A DNA stretch of 64,000 bases from Atopsyche davidsoni (lineage: Eukaryota; Arthropoda; Insecta; Trichoptera; Hydrobiosidae): positions 3,986,501 to 4,050,500 of the forward strand of contig JAILWY010000005.1 of the NCBI GenBank assembly GCA_022113835.1, written 5' to 3'. Shown here one piece after another: positions 1 through 13,340 of the stretch. The notes beneath the pieces were generated by a model. The model was not told the DNA's origin and did not search any database. It was given only the letters and a program-made list of their open reading frames with translations. The position numbers and the translations under genes are program-made. Within the stretch, counting starts at the first letter, position 1; the number at the start of each line of letters is the position of its first letter.

Positions 1-564
1 ATAAGCATATAACATAATTGTAGAAGGACCAGGGGACCGACTGCACTATTTCCTCCTTAGAAAACCATGATCACTGGCTCAGCATGAACACATGCTCAGT
101 GCTATGGTCGCCAACTTCCTCAGAGGAGAGGCACTCGATGAAGAAGCATATTACATAAATTATATTTTTTTATAATTACGAGAGTTGATTATAAAAAAAC
201 AGCAAACCTCAAAAGTGCGAACACAACTTGATTCCTTTTTAGTAGGATTACCGAAAGCAAGCGCGTCGATATCTAACAGCATTTTAAACCTATTTTTATA
301 TTATAGACTTTCAGTTTTAACGGATACCCCCTCCCCTCAATTCGTCCGTTATATCGAGGTTTAACTGTAGTGGTTCCCCGGATCCTTCTACACCGCAGTC
401 GTTATTGGATAGAAATGTCTGCGTATTGCTGCTGCCCAATAGCATTATTATATAATCCTTTCCCTGCAAAGCTCTGGCGTTTACATCTGATACTCGTTTT
501 TCAGCAAGCTACAAAACAATAGCAGGATAATTATAATGACAGAAAATGCTTTTAGGTGCTTATA
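1..564. other. Gene-free AT-rich stretch
   Basis: No coding pattern, RNA gene or clear repeat was recognised here. A pyrimidine-rich patch near 328-340 and mixed-complexity sequence at 380-430 do not match anything I know. Confidence 0.5.
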
Positions 565-566
565 TA

Positions 567-1059
567 GGGTGTCCAAATAGAGTATCGGGTATTTGTTAGT
601 TCAGTAAAACAAAAACTATTAGTAATCAAGTATTTTTTTTTATTATTGATTATAAGAATACAAAATGAAAAATTATTTCAAAAAGATGATGTTATCCAAA
701 TGGTGACCGTTACGCTGCTGGCACTCTTCTAATCTGACACATAGCCCTCGATATTGCTGCCATTTCTGACCTGATGTTTTGTTTCAATTCCGTAAGGTTC
801 GTCGGATTATTCTCATAAACCCCTTCTTTTAAAGTATCCCCATACGAAATAGTCAAGAGAGCTAATGTCGGGGCTTCTGGGAGGCCAGTTGATGTTACCA
901 GTAATGATTCGTTAACAGCTTCAATTGATTGATTGGACGTATGACAAGTGTTTTTGAGTTGAAACCTTGAAACTCCTGCAACTCTGGGCCCAAAATTTTT
1001 CGCAGCATTTCGCAATAACGGTCACTAAAACAAATACCCGATACTCTTTTTGGACAACC
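567..1059 (-). mobile_element. Internally deleted mariner/Tc1-type transposon
   Basis: The ends are inverted repeats of about 29 bp. The left begins GGGTGTCCAAATAGAGTATC, and the right, read on the other strand, begins GGTTGTCCAAAAAGAGTATC. A TA dinucleotide lies at each edge (565-566 and 1060-1061), the target duplication expected of the IS630-Tc1-mariner superfamily. On the minus strand the interior still encodes the end of a transposase: WPPRSPDISSLDYFVWGYF, which carries an acidic catalytic position of this superfamily, then after a frameshift ENNPTNLTELKQNIRSEMAA, a typical C-terminal stretch. At 493 bp against roughly 1.3 kb for a full element, most of the gene is gone. It is dead for self-mobilisation but could be moved by a related enzyme. 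Confidence 0.85.
710..950 (-). pseudogene. Transposase C-terminal remnant (mariner/Tc1)
   Basis: This is the coding relic inside the deleted mariner. Two minus-strand frames carry it. One reads through the Ser-Pro-Asp...Leu-Asp-Tyr-Phe-Val-Trp-Gly block and stops. The other carries the downstream Glu-Asn-Asn-Pro...Glu-Leu-Lys-Gln-Asn-Ile-Arg helix and a stop. The frame change between them is a disabling indel. The DNA-binding N-terminus and the first catalytic aspartates are not visible, so no active enzyme can be made. Confidence 0.8.
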
Positions 1060-1089
1060 TATATATATAAATGTAGTTTGTTGGTGGCA

Positions 1090-1350
1090 GTGCGAGTAGT
1101 TGGCATCGCAAGTGCAGCTGGACATGAGGTGGAGGTGGAGGTGGAGGCGGAGGCGGGTTGGCCCAGTGCGGAGGCGCCTTGATTGGCACGCCAACTGGCC
1201 CGGGAATGCGGGAATGCCGGAATGCACGGCCATAGGGCACATGTGCCGGCAACCTGACCTACGGCGTAAACAAACAACAAAAACTGGAAGAAACTCTCGC
1301 AGCCACCTGCCTATGCAAATGAGCGGCGCCGGCGCGGGACTTTGATCTCC
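1090..1350. promoter_or_regulatory. GC-rich island with GGA repeat and POU-type octamer
   Basis: This GC-rich, CpG-containing island in AT-rich surroundings abuts the mariner copy. It has a short GGAGGT/GGAGGC run at 1129-1156, repeated GGGAATGC-like words near 1200-1220, and an ATGCAAAT octamer at about 1314-1321. No first exon with a good splice donor was found. A regulatory element or old promoter is possible, but the call rests on composition and one motif. Confidence 0.3.
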
Positions 1351-1351
1351 G

Positions 1352-3106
1352 GCCCGTTGAAATAAATTATGCCTCCCGAAATTATGTTACCCGAACGTCA
1401 CAATTAACGTGATTTAATATTGGATAGCTCTCTGTTTACTGCTTCATTGCACCGCATTTGTTCCCATATTTATGGCCGAGTACTTAAGCGCAGGAATTAC
1501 TGCTAATTAAAAACGCTAAATTCGGCGTGTGTTTCTTTCGTGATTTTTACGAGGTAATAATGTCGTGTGATTTTTTGCGTTTTCGTTTAATGTAATGCCA
1601 TGAAAGCATTTGAAAAAGCTTTTTTTTTTTTTAATTTAAAACACTTAAAATGTATTTATTGTAAGGGGGCATTGTTGATAAGTTATTTAAAAAATAATAA
1701 ATAATAATAGGTTTATCAATTGAAGTTTTTAGTAAAACCCATGTATTGCTTCTCTTCGAGCGTATTTTTGGGTAAAATATATACCTAATGATATACCATA
1801 GTTCCAAATAACTTGAAACAAGCAAAATAAAATATTTGAGACTAATTTATTTATAGATTTTTAATACAGCACTTCTAGAGTTTCAATTAAAAAATATATA
1901 TATTAATGTTTAGCATTATAGCATATGTACTAAGAATATGCAAGGTATTTTTAGTCAAATTTTTCCAAGCAAGCTATTGTGAATAAGTAAATTTATTTCT
2001 ACCGCTAACATTTATGTTACTCTTACAAGTGGAAAACTCAGGTAATTTTATAAAAAAATAATTAGTTGGCAGGTGAAGAAGCGGTCATTGAGGATTGATT
2101 AGGGACAAGTGGGCCTATGGTTAACCATCCGGAGTTCTGGAATCTGCATAAATGTATTCTGTAAAATCACGTAAACCTGTATCGAAGGTTTACCTGACAC
2201 TGAACCTGTAAGTTATTTTTAGTTTTTAAATATTTAAAGGTCTCCAAGATAAATGAATTGTTGTTTTAATTGTCAGGCGTTTGACTACGATTTATATATT
2301 TTTTATTTTAAGAAGTGACATTTTTCAGGACGATTTAGAAAATTGCACTGGCTCATCGATGGTAGTTTATAGAATATTAGTTTACATATTTCAAGAATGT
2401 GATTTTTCAGTTTGAGATTATTGCAGTGTTTCTAATATCGAGAATCTTCCAATGCTGCTACTAAATTAATTTTAATTTCGTTAGTTTTATCTAGCCATTA
2501 AGAGATTCAATTAAAGACCGATTTAAAGCCAATAAAATTTTATTTTTATCGTTCTACCCATAATTACATGTCTTAACGATAAGAATTCTTACGTAAAAAC
2601 TATTTAGAATTTCACAAAGTCCCATATAAGATGCGTAGAATATTATCTTCTTTTTCAATTAAAAATCCAGCTTTTATGTTTATTATAACTATTATTATAT
2701 AATAATAAAGATGTTATTTTACGAATTACACATAAATTAGTCTACACTGGAGTATAACCATTTTTATTTAAAACTTGTTGGAATCTAGAAAATAACAAAA
2801 TATTTTTCTAAAATGAAAATATTTTGCTATTTCACTCTTATCCTTTTTAATAAATGTGTGTACATAAAAGAAATTAAATTTTGTGTATTATTTACTATAT
2901 AGATTATACAGCTCGTTATTTTTGAATAGTAATTTGATTTAGAGCGAAACAATTTTTTTTATTTTCATCGCTTTTAATCGATGACTTACTTTGTTAAATA
3001 TGATTTTAAATTAAAATGATAAGAAAATGGATTGTTTTTGACTTTCGGTTGTCTGGCAAAGTGGTTGGCCGGCCACCCTGGTGGGGCTCCGCTCCGTCTC
3101 GCCGCC
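1352..3106. other. Gene-free AT-rich stretch
   Basis: Long AT-rich sequence with homopolymer runs (for example T runs near 1620). No coding pattern, RNA gene or bounded repeat was recognised. Confidence 0.5.
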
Positions 3107-3110
3107 ACTC

Positions 3111-3626
3111 CGGGCTGGCCATCCTCCGGGCTGACTCTCCTCCAGGTTGACTCTCCTCCGGGCTGGCTCTCCTCCAGGTTTACTCTCCTCTGGGCTGGCT
3201 CTCCTCCAGGTTGACTCTCCTCCGGGTTGACTCTCCTCCGGGCTGGCTCTCCTCCAGGTTTACTCTCCTCTGGGCTGGCTCTCCTCCAGGTTTACTCTCC
3301 TCTGGGCTGGCTCTCCTCCAGGTTTACTCTCCTCTGGGCTAGCTCTCCTCCGGGCTGACTCTCCTCCGGGTTGACTCTCATCCGGGCTGGCTCTCCTCCA
3401 GGTTGACTTTCCTCCGGGCTGGCTCTCCTCCGAGCTAGCTCTCCTCCGAGCTGGCTCTCCTCCGAGCTGGCTCTCCTCCGGGCTGGCTCTCCTCCGGGCT
3501 GGCTCGCCTCCGGGCTGGCTCTCCTCCGAGCTAGCTCTCCTCCGAGCTGGCTCTCCTCCGAGCTGGCTCTCCTCCGGGCTGGCTCTCCTCCGGGCTGGCT
3601 CGCCTCCGGGCTGGCTCTCCTCCGGG
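3111..3626. repeat. 16-bp GC-rich minisatellite, about 32 copies
   Basis: This is a tandem array of a 16-base unit, typified by GGGCTGGCTCTCCTCC, with variants AGGTTGACTCTCCTCC and AGGTTTACTCTCCTCT. Because 16 is not a multiple of three, any open frame through it is incidental. The right part shows higher-order structure: a block of six units containing GAGCTAGCT is repeated 96 bases later (3432 and 3528). This points to recent unequal exchange or replication slippage of multi-unit blocks. Confidence 0.95.
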
Positions 3627-3630
3627 CGGT

Positions 3631-6478
3631 TGGCGGCTCGTTTGAAGTCTGCCGAATTAGTTAGTAAACGGTGCGTCCGAGCCTTATCACGCGGCTACCT
3701 TATCAGCTCCATCATTTATTCACGAGCCTTGTTTGTGAGCTGCCTACACGCGCGCCGGGCAGCGGGGAAAGGGGACCCCGAGGCTGATCTGCGGACGTTC
3801 CATGACACCTGTTTGTTTTTAAACTATGAATAAACCTTATAAAATTATTATTGTACATTTTCTAGACATTTGCATTTTGGTATACCAATTAAGCAGTGAA
3901 ATAAAAACAGTGGGGAAACCTATGGGATTTTCCAAGTTTCCGCGTTTTAATTAAAATTGAATATCAAATAAAATGTAACACAAGTATTTTATTAAATATT
4001 TTCTTGTAAAAAGCACCGGTAGCGTATTGTTCATTTGCCAAATAGTGAACTGCATTTTTTTACAATAAAATAAAACCAATTTTTTTATTGTAATAAAATG
4101 GAGTATTACAAAATAAATACCAGTTCCATTAATTGCATTTTTTTATTTAGACTTTTTATCAAAATTGTCACGGTTATATTTTTTTAAACGTCATAATTTT
4201 ACATACATAACCGAACTAGAGCCAAGTTATGATATATTTTTAAAATTAATAAATTAAAGTAACACGAATTAACTTATGAGGAATAAACGGCACGGGGCGG
4301 GTGAAACTTGAAAGGGGTTGGCCAGATGCCATATCCATCCACAGCTCCTTGTTAATATACGCGGGTTTATCCTGCCGTCACAAACACGGACGCCACGTTC
4401 AATCTAAGTATTTTCATAGTTAATTTGTGAAAAAAAAATCAAACCAGAAAATGTGGAAAAGATAAATTTATTTTATTTGTTTATCAAGCTGCTAAGGAAG
4501 CTGCTAGAAGATGTATTAATCAACAATTCATGAAAAGATCACGCCGTGAGAACACAAACCTAGTGAACCAATAACCAATTATTTTTATAGTCTTGTTATT
4601 GCAAAATTTAAATGAATAACATCTTTGTAAGTAAGCACCGACAGGCTAATCGAAAACACCTGAAACATTTACGATTTTTTACTTTCGTATACATTTACAA
4701 ACACAACACGGTACGTTAAAAAAATGATTGTATTAAATTTAGTTATTTTGTTATTTTAATCAGTACAAATATTAAGGTAAAACTACTGAATTTAAAATTT
4801 ATTTAAAAACATCAATGTTAACATATTTATATTTTCTCAGTGTGCAGTTAATACGAGTTTTCATCGTCAGTACATCTGATGATTTAATAAAATAATACAA
4901 AATTTAAATTCATTGCACGCCACTGAAATAAAATGTCGCACGGTTAGTTCAAATTTGAGATATATCATTATATCACAAGTTTTCTCTTCTTGAACCTGGT
5001 AACAACTGAAAGGCCTTACAAAAAAAATTATAGTAATGAGCCTGTATGCATTTGGCAATTCACATTTGTTGAGTGTTGATGTTTGTCCAGGTTTCAGGAT
5101 ATCAGACTATCGAAGCGTGCATGTCTCCCGCTCGTGAAGCTAAGTTTTAAAAAAATCTAAGTAGACGCACTCACCGGCAGAGGCTCAGGCATATCGTTAT
5201 AAATTATAATCAGAGATACGTATCGGCCATGAACTACCGTTGGGCCTTTGAAGTCCCGGCCGGCCATGAAAGGTTAATATTGTTTTATCCGGAGCAATTA
5301 GCCATGGCGGTCTGTATTCTATTGTGGCCCAAAATGGAGTCCGACTCGCCGCTGATAGCATCTCCGCCTCACACACGTGCGCGCTGCACAGGGAGCCTGT
5401 GGGATTTGGCCTTTATTTTAATTTTATGGCCTTAGTAAATCGGTGTTTTTAAATTACAGAGAATGTGTGCTGAATGGAGCGACTTTTCAATGGGCGCTGC
5501 GAGCTAAAGAATCCAAAGATTTTTCATTCTGTTGTGCGCCGCTTTGTGGAACGGAGATCTAGATTATTCTCAATTGCTAGAGTCTTTGTGGGCACCTCCT
5601 CTATGGAAGCCTTTAAATTCAATCTAAAAAGAAACCTTAAGGGGGTCGCTTCCGATAAATACTACTTTAAAAAAAATATTATTTCATATATGCTTGTTTA
5701 CAAACATTTCACATTTTCTCTCAGGCAACTGAGGTCCAACGAATTTGTTCAGTCAAGGGAATTCCAAGCGAGCAGGTTCCCTGAAATTTGCTTTATTCGG
5801 GTTCCATTAGAGCGTATCATTTTCTCAATTTCTTATTTAATATATTGGACGGTGTAACTCTTAATGGTGCCCCAAAGAGCCATTAGCAAAAAAAATTCTT
5901 CTGATAAGCCTCGGTAATTCATAACAAATAATACATGCGATTGTACTATTCTAAATGCATTGCTTACTTTTCTTTTCAACAATGAAAATATTTTACAACT
6001 CTTATTTATCAATAGAAAATCTATGACTAAGTTTTTGAGCCTTTCACAGCAGTTATTTTGCTTGTGTATGCTTGTAATGCATTGTGTGTTTTAAAATATT
6101 AAGTAAAATTATGTAGTCAGGTAAAAGTATTTTATTAGGCATTATTTAAAAAACCGGATCGACGCGACTATTAATTATAATTGTGAATAGCAGTGCGGTA
6201 GCACCAATAATCAATTTTAATAAGTATATAGTATAAAACATAAATTGTTATTTGTAATAATTCCTTGGTGTTATTTCGTGTGTACGTGTAAATGCAATCC
6301 TAATCAATTAGTACGTAATCGGTCCTGGCACCAACTGTTGAAACTCTAAAATGTTGTCTGCCAATCACCCAAACCAACCATGTCAAGAATGCCGGCTACG
6401 GACCAAGCAGTGGTTTTAACAATATAACAATGTAATATTAAATAATAGTTTTTCTTCATGATGACATTAAATTGAATG
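3631..6478. other. Gene-free stretch with a modest GC patch
   Basis: Mostly AT-rich. GC-richer patches lie at about 3640-3800, 4290-4400 and 5220-5420, including GGCCGGCC at 5260-5267. A 127-codon open frame at 5474-5857 has no recognisable domain and a length that chance allows in this much DNA. No gene is called. Confidence 0.45.
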
Positions 6479-6479
6479 C

Positions 6480-6780
6480 CCCGAGTGTGGTGCTCGTGAG
6501 CAGGCGGCCCAATGCGCGGAGTGCGGACACATTTTTTGTGGCCCTCCTTTCCTGGGATGTGTCACGGCCGGGGCATGCGGCGGCGGGCGCGGGCGGGGTG
6601 CGGGCCGGCGCGGGTCGCGTGCGCCCCCTGCCCCGCGCCCCCACCCCTGCCCCACGCCCCTGCCCCTGCCCCTGCCCCTTGCCCCCTCACCCCCGCGCCC
6701 CCACGCCAGCCCAATCAGCGCATGGCTGACATTGTTGCGCGCGCCGACCTACCTTCAAATTCAAGCAATTACAATGTCAA
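6480..6780. promoter_or_regulatory. GC island with C-rich CCCCTG tract
   Basis: This is a sharp CpG-rich island in AT-rich DNA. A purine-poor run at about 6626-6710 is built from CCCCTGCC/CCCCCA words. An inverted CCAAT-type word (CCAATCAG) lies near 6710. It resembles a promoter island or a GC-rich inserted repeat. No convincing ATG-plus-donor exon was found, so the function is unresolved. Confidence 0.3.
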
Positions 6781-6949
6781 TCAGGAGCTGCCAATTGTTT
6801 TACGCCTGCTTAGATAAAAAAATTAAATTTTAAGATTCTTTATTTTAACAACAACAGGTAATAATATGGTGAGTGGCTATTCCTTGATCCTGGGCGCAGG
6901 TTGTGGGGCTCGCGTGTGTAGCGTACATGTATATCTTTATTTACATTAC

Positions 6950-7480
6950 TGTGCTAAGCCTGCTTAGCTGACGAAAAGGCTAAAGAAGCCACCAAAAAGA
7001 AAATGAATTATGTATTTTCCGAGTTTCATGAGACACATGGAATGAAAGGTACACAAGCTCTCCGCAAGGGAACGTAACGAAGATGTTCTTTGATTCTGTT
7101 ACGGACGCCGCTGTATACAGGAATACCTGCGGGATTAGCTTTGAATCAACCCTGCTCCTAACGGGTCATGGAGCGATGAGAAGTTATCTCCGCAGGTTCC
7201 ACTTGACGAGCGACGACACATGCCCTTGTGATGATATTACTCCACAAATAGTAATCCACCTTGTGGGTTCATGCCCCATCTTAGGTCATCAGAGACACCA
7301 ACTGGAGAGCCAATGCCTGTGCCTGGATGACCTGAAGTCAGTGGCGAGACACCCACAGTTGATGAAGTCACTGGATGGCTTCTTGAAGTGTGTCGTCGTA
7401 ACCATAAAGAAGATAAACCAGGGGGTGTAGCTTCAGTCACTCCCATATATAGCACAATTTCGATAGTTTCCCCAAATTGT
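6950..7480 (+). mobile_element. 3' end of an RNase H-bearing non-LTR retrotransposon (LINE)
   Basis: Plus-strand coding relic. An upstream piece reads CLADEKAKEATKKKMN, like the end of an RNase H domain (Ala-Asp-Glu...Ala-Lys-Glu-Ala). After an in-frame stop, 7083-7430 encodes the typical LINE C-terminal region: LLLTGHGAMRSYLRRF, then a Cys-Pro-Cys motif and the His-Leu-Val...Cys-Pro pattern of the terminal zinc-knuckle-like segment. This arrangement is known from R1/I-type LINEs. The copy is 5'-truncated and has lost the endonuclease and reverse transcriptase core, so it is a dead fossil. The exact clade cannot be fixed from this piece. Confidence 0.8.
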
Positions 7481-8499
7481 GATGACAAACCTTGTACATA
7501 ACAAGCAAGGTACCAAACCTATAAAAAAAATAGCCTGCATAGATAAAAACGGTTATTTATATATTCATTTTTATTTACATTATTCAACAACAAAAAAAAT
7601 TACCCATAAAGGCGTTATGTGAATCTGAAATCTTTATTCTTCTACATGCACATTTAAAAGAATCTTTGAGTTACTTCCTATTTGAGGTTCATTTATTTAT
7701 AATATTCTTTGCTAAACCGACCCTCAAAAGCTTTTATGAGAGCTAAGCGTCGAACCGATTCATCTCAAAGCACACGCATAATAATTAGAGCTCTTTTGAT
7801 TAAGGATGGCCCTTCGTGCGTTTATGGTGGGACAAAGACATCCCAACTAGGAAGGTCTCCCTCAATCCTGCAGGAGCAGTTTCAAGATTTATCTTGAACG
7901 AAACACGCCAGAACCTTAATACCAATTGAAATTAACAAAGTATTATATTCTAATTATAATCAGTTCCTTGATAATCCATAAATAATGTGTGACTTTTGAA
8001 TCAATCATTGAAAATCACTTTAATTTATTTCTGATACTTTCATCTATTCTGCGACATAGTAAGACATTCTAAATATATATTATTATAATAAGGAAATGCT
8101 TCTACGAAATATTGCTCCGTCCCTTCAGCAATATTCGCCCATTGATTCTGATCACAAAACAATTATTAGCTGAAACCGCGTAAGAATCAAATAAATACTC
8201 GAAAATAAAATTTTCCTTTAACGATTTATTTTTTTCAATTTATTCCAAATTTTTGATAAAACATGCAAAAACACTTTTGGCAGGGCCAGGCAAAGTACAC
8301 TACGTATCTGGATCACAACATAGCTTTTACGTTTATTTCACATTAACCGAGCTTTTCGGATCGCACCGTTATTGAATATAGATTTTTTTTTTTGAATAAT
8401 ATTGAAAATACATATTTTTACTCGTTGACGCGACTAGTTTCCCCAACGTCCCAGGCTGGCATCGCAACGCGCAGTAGATTATATTTTGGACAAAAAAAT

Positions 8500-8835
8500 A
8501 AATGTAAAGTATTGGTCCGCGTGCCGAGGGTTGGCGACCCCTGGCGTGGCGGTACGAATTCGGCTGGCGGCACATGAAAGGCCGCCGCCCCGCCCCGCCG
8601 CGCAGGAGTGACGCCCGCGAGCTTGCGCAATCTGGAGCTTTTTGTATTTTACTATCGCGAGCTTTTCCTGGTTGCAGCGCGGGTTTCCTCAGCGCCGAGC
8701 TTTTTGTCCAATAACTCGGTTTTTCACGCATCCGGTGCCCTTAAGGATGTGGTTTCCTTTGGCGTGGTGCTCACTTCGGTTACTTTGATGGATAGGTTTT
8801 TTTTTTGTGGGGATTTACGCAGCTTTTCGTGAGCG
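8500..8835. promoter_or_regulatory. GC island
   Basis: CpG-rich island with repeated GAGCTT words (for example near 8628, 8660 and 8697) inside AT-rich DNA. No start codon with a strong splice donor was found on either strand. It is recorded as a compositional island only. Confidence 0.25.
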
Positions 8836-11800
8836 GCGTGCTTTTGTGGCTTTACTAGCGTGGATGTTTTTTTTCATCTTCTTTTGATTTTTGATCAAGA
8901 TTTGCTAGCATAGTTTTTAAACAATTACAGTTGTTATACTTAATTTGCTTGAATATTATATTTAAATATTTATTTTTTGTCTTACGTCTGTCCCTTACAT
9001 TTTTAAACTTATGGAATAAATCGCTTAGTTTAAAGAATTATTTTTTTTCAAATCTTCAAACTTACTTGAGGGTAAATAACTTATAGCTAAATTTAACAAG
9101 CAACCGATTGATTTTTAAGAATATAAATCGAATATATGCCAAACATTTGCATTTGCCGAAAATTTGTTTATGAGAATATTTAAACAATTAAGTCTTGAAT
9201 AAATAAATTTAAAAAAATTAAACAGGCGCAGAAAAATAACAATTAAAATTGATTGGTCCATTATTAAAAATATTCATAAATCTATCTACCTTTCATAATT
9301 TGTAAATACATTACCGGAATATTAACACCACCATGGTCGGCCTTAGCCGTCAGTTAAATCAAAAGCAAAGATACTTTCAAAATTAAGTTGATAAGAAGGT
9401 TCCCGAATCACTCAAACAACTTTCTCGTAAATTTACCACTTTACAGGACAAGAGTATTTTTAAATAATATATTGACAAGCAATTCCAAGGTTCACATTTA
9501 TAATACATCCTACTTAACGGATAAAACGTATTTATAAAATTTTATTTTATTTAATTGAATCTACGGTTTATTTGATATTAATTTTATCCAAATATACAGG
9601 TATACTTATGAATGGGTCAGAGTGAAAAAAAAAAAAGTATATTACTCTAGACAAGATATAATATAATTAAACAATAACTATGAGGAAAATTATCATTATT
9701 TATTACTTTATCGCGAAAGGTGAAATCAATAAAGTTTTTTGATTGATCCAGTATTGTTTTGAAACTATAAAACAGTAAAAGCATATTTAACGGTTTCAAC
9801 AGACAAATGCAATTCTTGTCGATCATAACAATTTATATTATTTACTCAACAACTTGCAGAGTTGGGCGGTTAATATACTCTCCATTTAGATTATCTTCGT
9901 TAAGTTTCTGGATGCTCATAGAATAGAGTCTGTGCGTCTTAGAAAAAATATAACCAACACAACTCAAACTATTCACATCTGCATTAGTCTGTGACGTCAG
10001 GGAGTTGTGTTTTCTAAGAATGCACCGAGGGCAGTGCATCTAGTGGCTGGTTGCTAGTTGCAGGTGCATTCCTATTCGTGGCAAATTATCGGTCATTACG
10101 AATCCGAAATGATAGGTTCACTGCAACAGCTTCTCTTTAATTTACATTTGCGTATCATTGTTGTTTAATAATTGCAGCCTCCGCAAATGAATTGAAATGA
10201 GCGGCTGCACAAAGGCAGCGCATTTCAAGCTCGAGACGTTTTGAGTTGAACTTTTAAGCTGCAGCAAAGCTTATGTGGAAACTTCGTATTTAATATAATC
10301 AGGATATATTACGGTTTAAATAAATAAATACATTTAAATGAGAAATTATGTGCGTTTATATTTTATTGACTATTAAAATACCCGTCATATATGCTATTGA
10401 GCCAATGTTCTGTAATAAGTCAGCATACCTGGGAAAAGTCTAATAGTTTGTGTATATATATATATATATATATATCCTTACTTTATTTTTTAAATAAATA
10501 TCTTCTCCTGCATATAAGACGTAGAATAAACAATACAACATGTAATAGAAAAAAGTGATGTTTTTTTTTTTAATATTTCTAAATGGTATTTATTAGACAG
10601 GGCCTAATTTTGTACTAGGGCTTCATGGGACTTTTTCAATGGGATGCAATGGGATTTTTTACAAGACTTAAGTATAAAAGCAACGCTATGTTAAAGTATA
10701 CATTTTCAGAGTTGCATTTGTAACAATATAATTTTTTTTATCGCAATTGTAAAAAAATCAACTGCAATTCAATAGACACTTTTGAATACGTGATGCAATT
10801 GATAAAAACTTCAAAGCATTATTTCTAGCAGTTGAACGGTACTTTGTGGTGTTAAAAAAGTATGGGTTTTTTATTCGATGGTAAATTATCTATGAATGTT
10901 GCACATCTCTCAGTTATTTTATACAAACTAGACACAGAATAACTTGAAAACTGCAGGGAAAAAAATCAGAGCATATGAAACCTTTTGACATAATATTGGC
11001 CGTTGTTTAATTAAATCGACGATAAATATTAAATTAAATGAAATTTGGTTCTTAGTAAAAAGACTAAATGTAAGATAAAAAATATGAATAAAAGTCTGTG
11101 TATGAATTATCGATTTTGTGATCACACTATTTTAAGACAAATACAGTTTTTTTTACAGTAGATCCAGATTTTATTATAGCGACAAATTTATTTTAATAAC
11201 AAAGAAAAATTCTGAAAAGGATAATTTTGACGCAAAATATTTTTATTTTAAATAAACACAAAAGCAAACTTTGCGTGCCTTTGACATGAAAAAATCCGGA
11301 CAGTAAGTCGATTGCTGGCCAATGCGAGCTAATAAGGTCATTCTGTTATTGAAACTAGTTTTGCTTTTTAGCATACTTGTAAAAATATTTTGAATTATTA
11401 TTTTCAAATCAAGACCGGAGAGCCTTAACGAGAATTCCGCCGGCTGAAATTGGCGGCGGTATTATTTCCTCAAAGTTAGGTTAGGTTAGTTGAATTCCAG
11501 AATTCTCGTCCCTTCCTGATTCCTCGGGTCGGAGCCTCCTACCGTAAAATTAGTCCGAGAATATCACAGGCGGTGCCGCTTCCAGATGCGGCAGTTTTTT
11601 TGCCCCATTTTTTATCCAATATGATTTGTCTCGCATTATATTCAATATTGATTTATGGAAATCTCGGCCGACGCCGACAGGTTTGCGTAGAAAACGAAAA
11701 TGTGCTTACCGTTCGAGGTGCTGGAGCTATTCGTATAGAACTTACGTTTTTAATGTTTGAATTCCTATCGTGATACGTATAGCAAATATCGTAACGGTTC

Positions 11801-13079
11801 TAGCACTAATGACCTTTATTTATTTTCATGCAATAATCACAATTACTATTGTTTATACTGCACAAAAAATATACACATTTAAATCACTGCTACATTAAAA
11901 ATAAGGTAAATAATTTTCAACATCAAACCTCCCTTAAACAATACTTATTTATTTGCAACATGAATAATTTTTCAGGTAGTTTAAAAGAAACAACCACTTT
12001 TCTAATCCATATTTTGAAACATAGTAGATATGCTTATGAATCCGTCTCTCCCCATCTTAATTTACTACATATGAAAAATGTTCATACTATACATGAAAGT
12101 TATCACTTAACATTTTTTTTTTTACAGAAAAGCTGAAAATAAACAAATAAAATAACACCATGAAAAATCACAAGAAAATCTGTGCAGTTCTTCGGCAGAA
12201 TCACGTGATGGTATGTATCCGCGAGATTATTGAATGTTATTTGTTTTTATTAAGAAAAATAAATACATAAACACTGAAAGATTGCCGCTAATGGTAGTTA
12301 GGTTTTATCGTAAATATTTCTTGGAACATAGAAAATGGCACTGGGAAAACAATCCAATAATATCAACAATTCTAGGAACTTAATCACTAATGATCCAAGT
12401 TCTTTTTAAATCTTTGATTATTTTACTACTAAGAATTTTTTACCTTGAGATTTTTGATTGCAGCTTGGATAATATTGTTTTTATGTTATGCACCAATTAA
12501 TAATATATTTACGAAATTGAAAAATAATTGTAAAATAATATAAGAGATTTAATAATAAATATCAGAAAAACTAGATTATCTTCAATGAGCATTTATTAGT
12601 TTATTTATTGTTTTCGTACTCTAATTGCGCAATTGGCTAAGATTAAAATTAAATATGAATAACTTAAGATAGTCAGTTATTTTATTTTATAAGTACAGTC
12701 AAATTCATCGAATTTTACAAAAACAAAAACCACCAAATCGATATCGTTCGAATTTTTTCTCGCTCTTTTGGGGAGCTTTTTTCTGTGATTGCTGGCAAGG
12801 AATGCTTTCAGGTTTTTCTCAATTCCTCGAGTAAAATTCTTGCGGTCGAGATTCACGGAATAGAACCTTGAACTGAACGCGGAAGAACGGTCACGATATC
12901 TCGGAACCACCATTTCAGAAAATACAAAAACAAACAACAACAACAACAACAAAACGTAGATAATATAAAATTATTTTATTTTTAAAAAAATTATGTGTAT
13001 ATATATATATATATTTTTTTGTTTTATGTGAAATAAAATTTATAATAGCAAATAAATATACGTTAGTACATTTGTATTT

Positions 13080-13340
13080 TTTTGGCTACGGCTGTCGCTT
13101 TCGTAATATTGGGCGGGCCGTACGCGGTCGCTCCCAGCTCGCCGGGTGCTCTTCAAAGGCACCGCCGGTAAACAAACGCGCGCCTTTGCCGCCGGCCGCT
13201 CAGCAACAGGCAAAGCGCCTCTAAACTGCACGCCGTACGTCCCGCGGCGCTCCCATTGGTCCAGCGCGATCAATGGGACTACTATTGTTTACTACGCCGT
13301 GTGTGCCGGGCGCACACGGTAGCGCCTACCTGCCCGAAGG
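13080..13340. promoter_or_regulatory. GC island with CCAAT box
   Basis: CpG-rich island with GGGCGGG near 13111 and an ATTGG (CCAAT on the minus strand) near 13255. This composition fits an unmethylated promoter. No first exon is convincing, so the gene it might serve is unknown. Confidence 0.3.

Noticed and set aside
5474..5857. 127-codon plus-strand open frame
   Set aside because: No recognised domain, signal or splice structure. One frame of this length is about what chance gives in 64 kb of such DNA.
10454..10475. TA-repeat tracts here and at 26510 and 63591 as functional elements
   Set aside because: Ordinary microsatellites for an AT-rich insect genome.
11475..11490. TTAGG-type telomere repeat
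   Set aside because: Only three units; too short to claim an interstitial telomere array.
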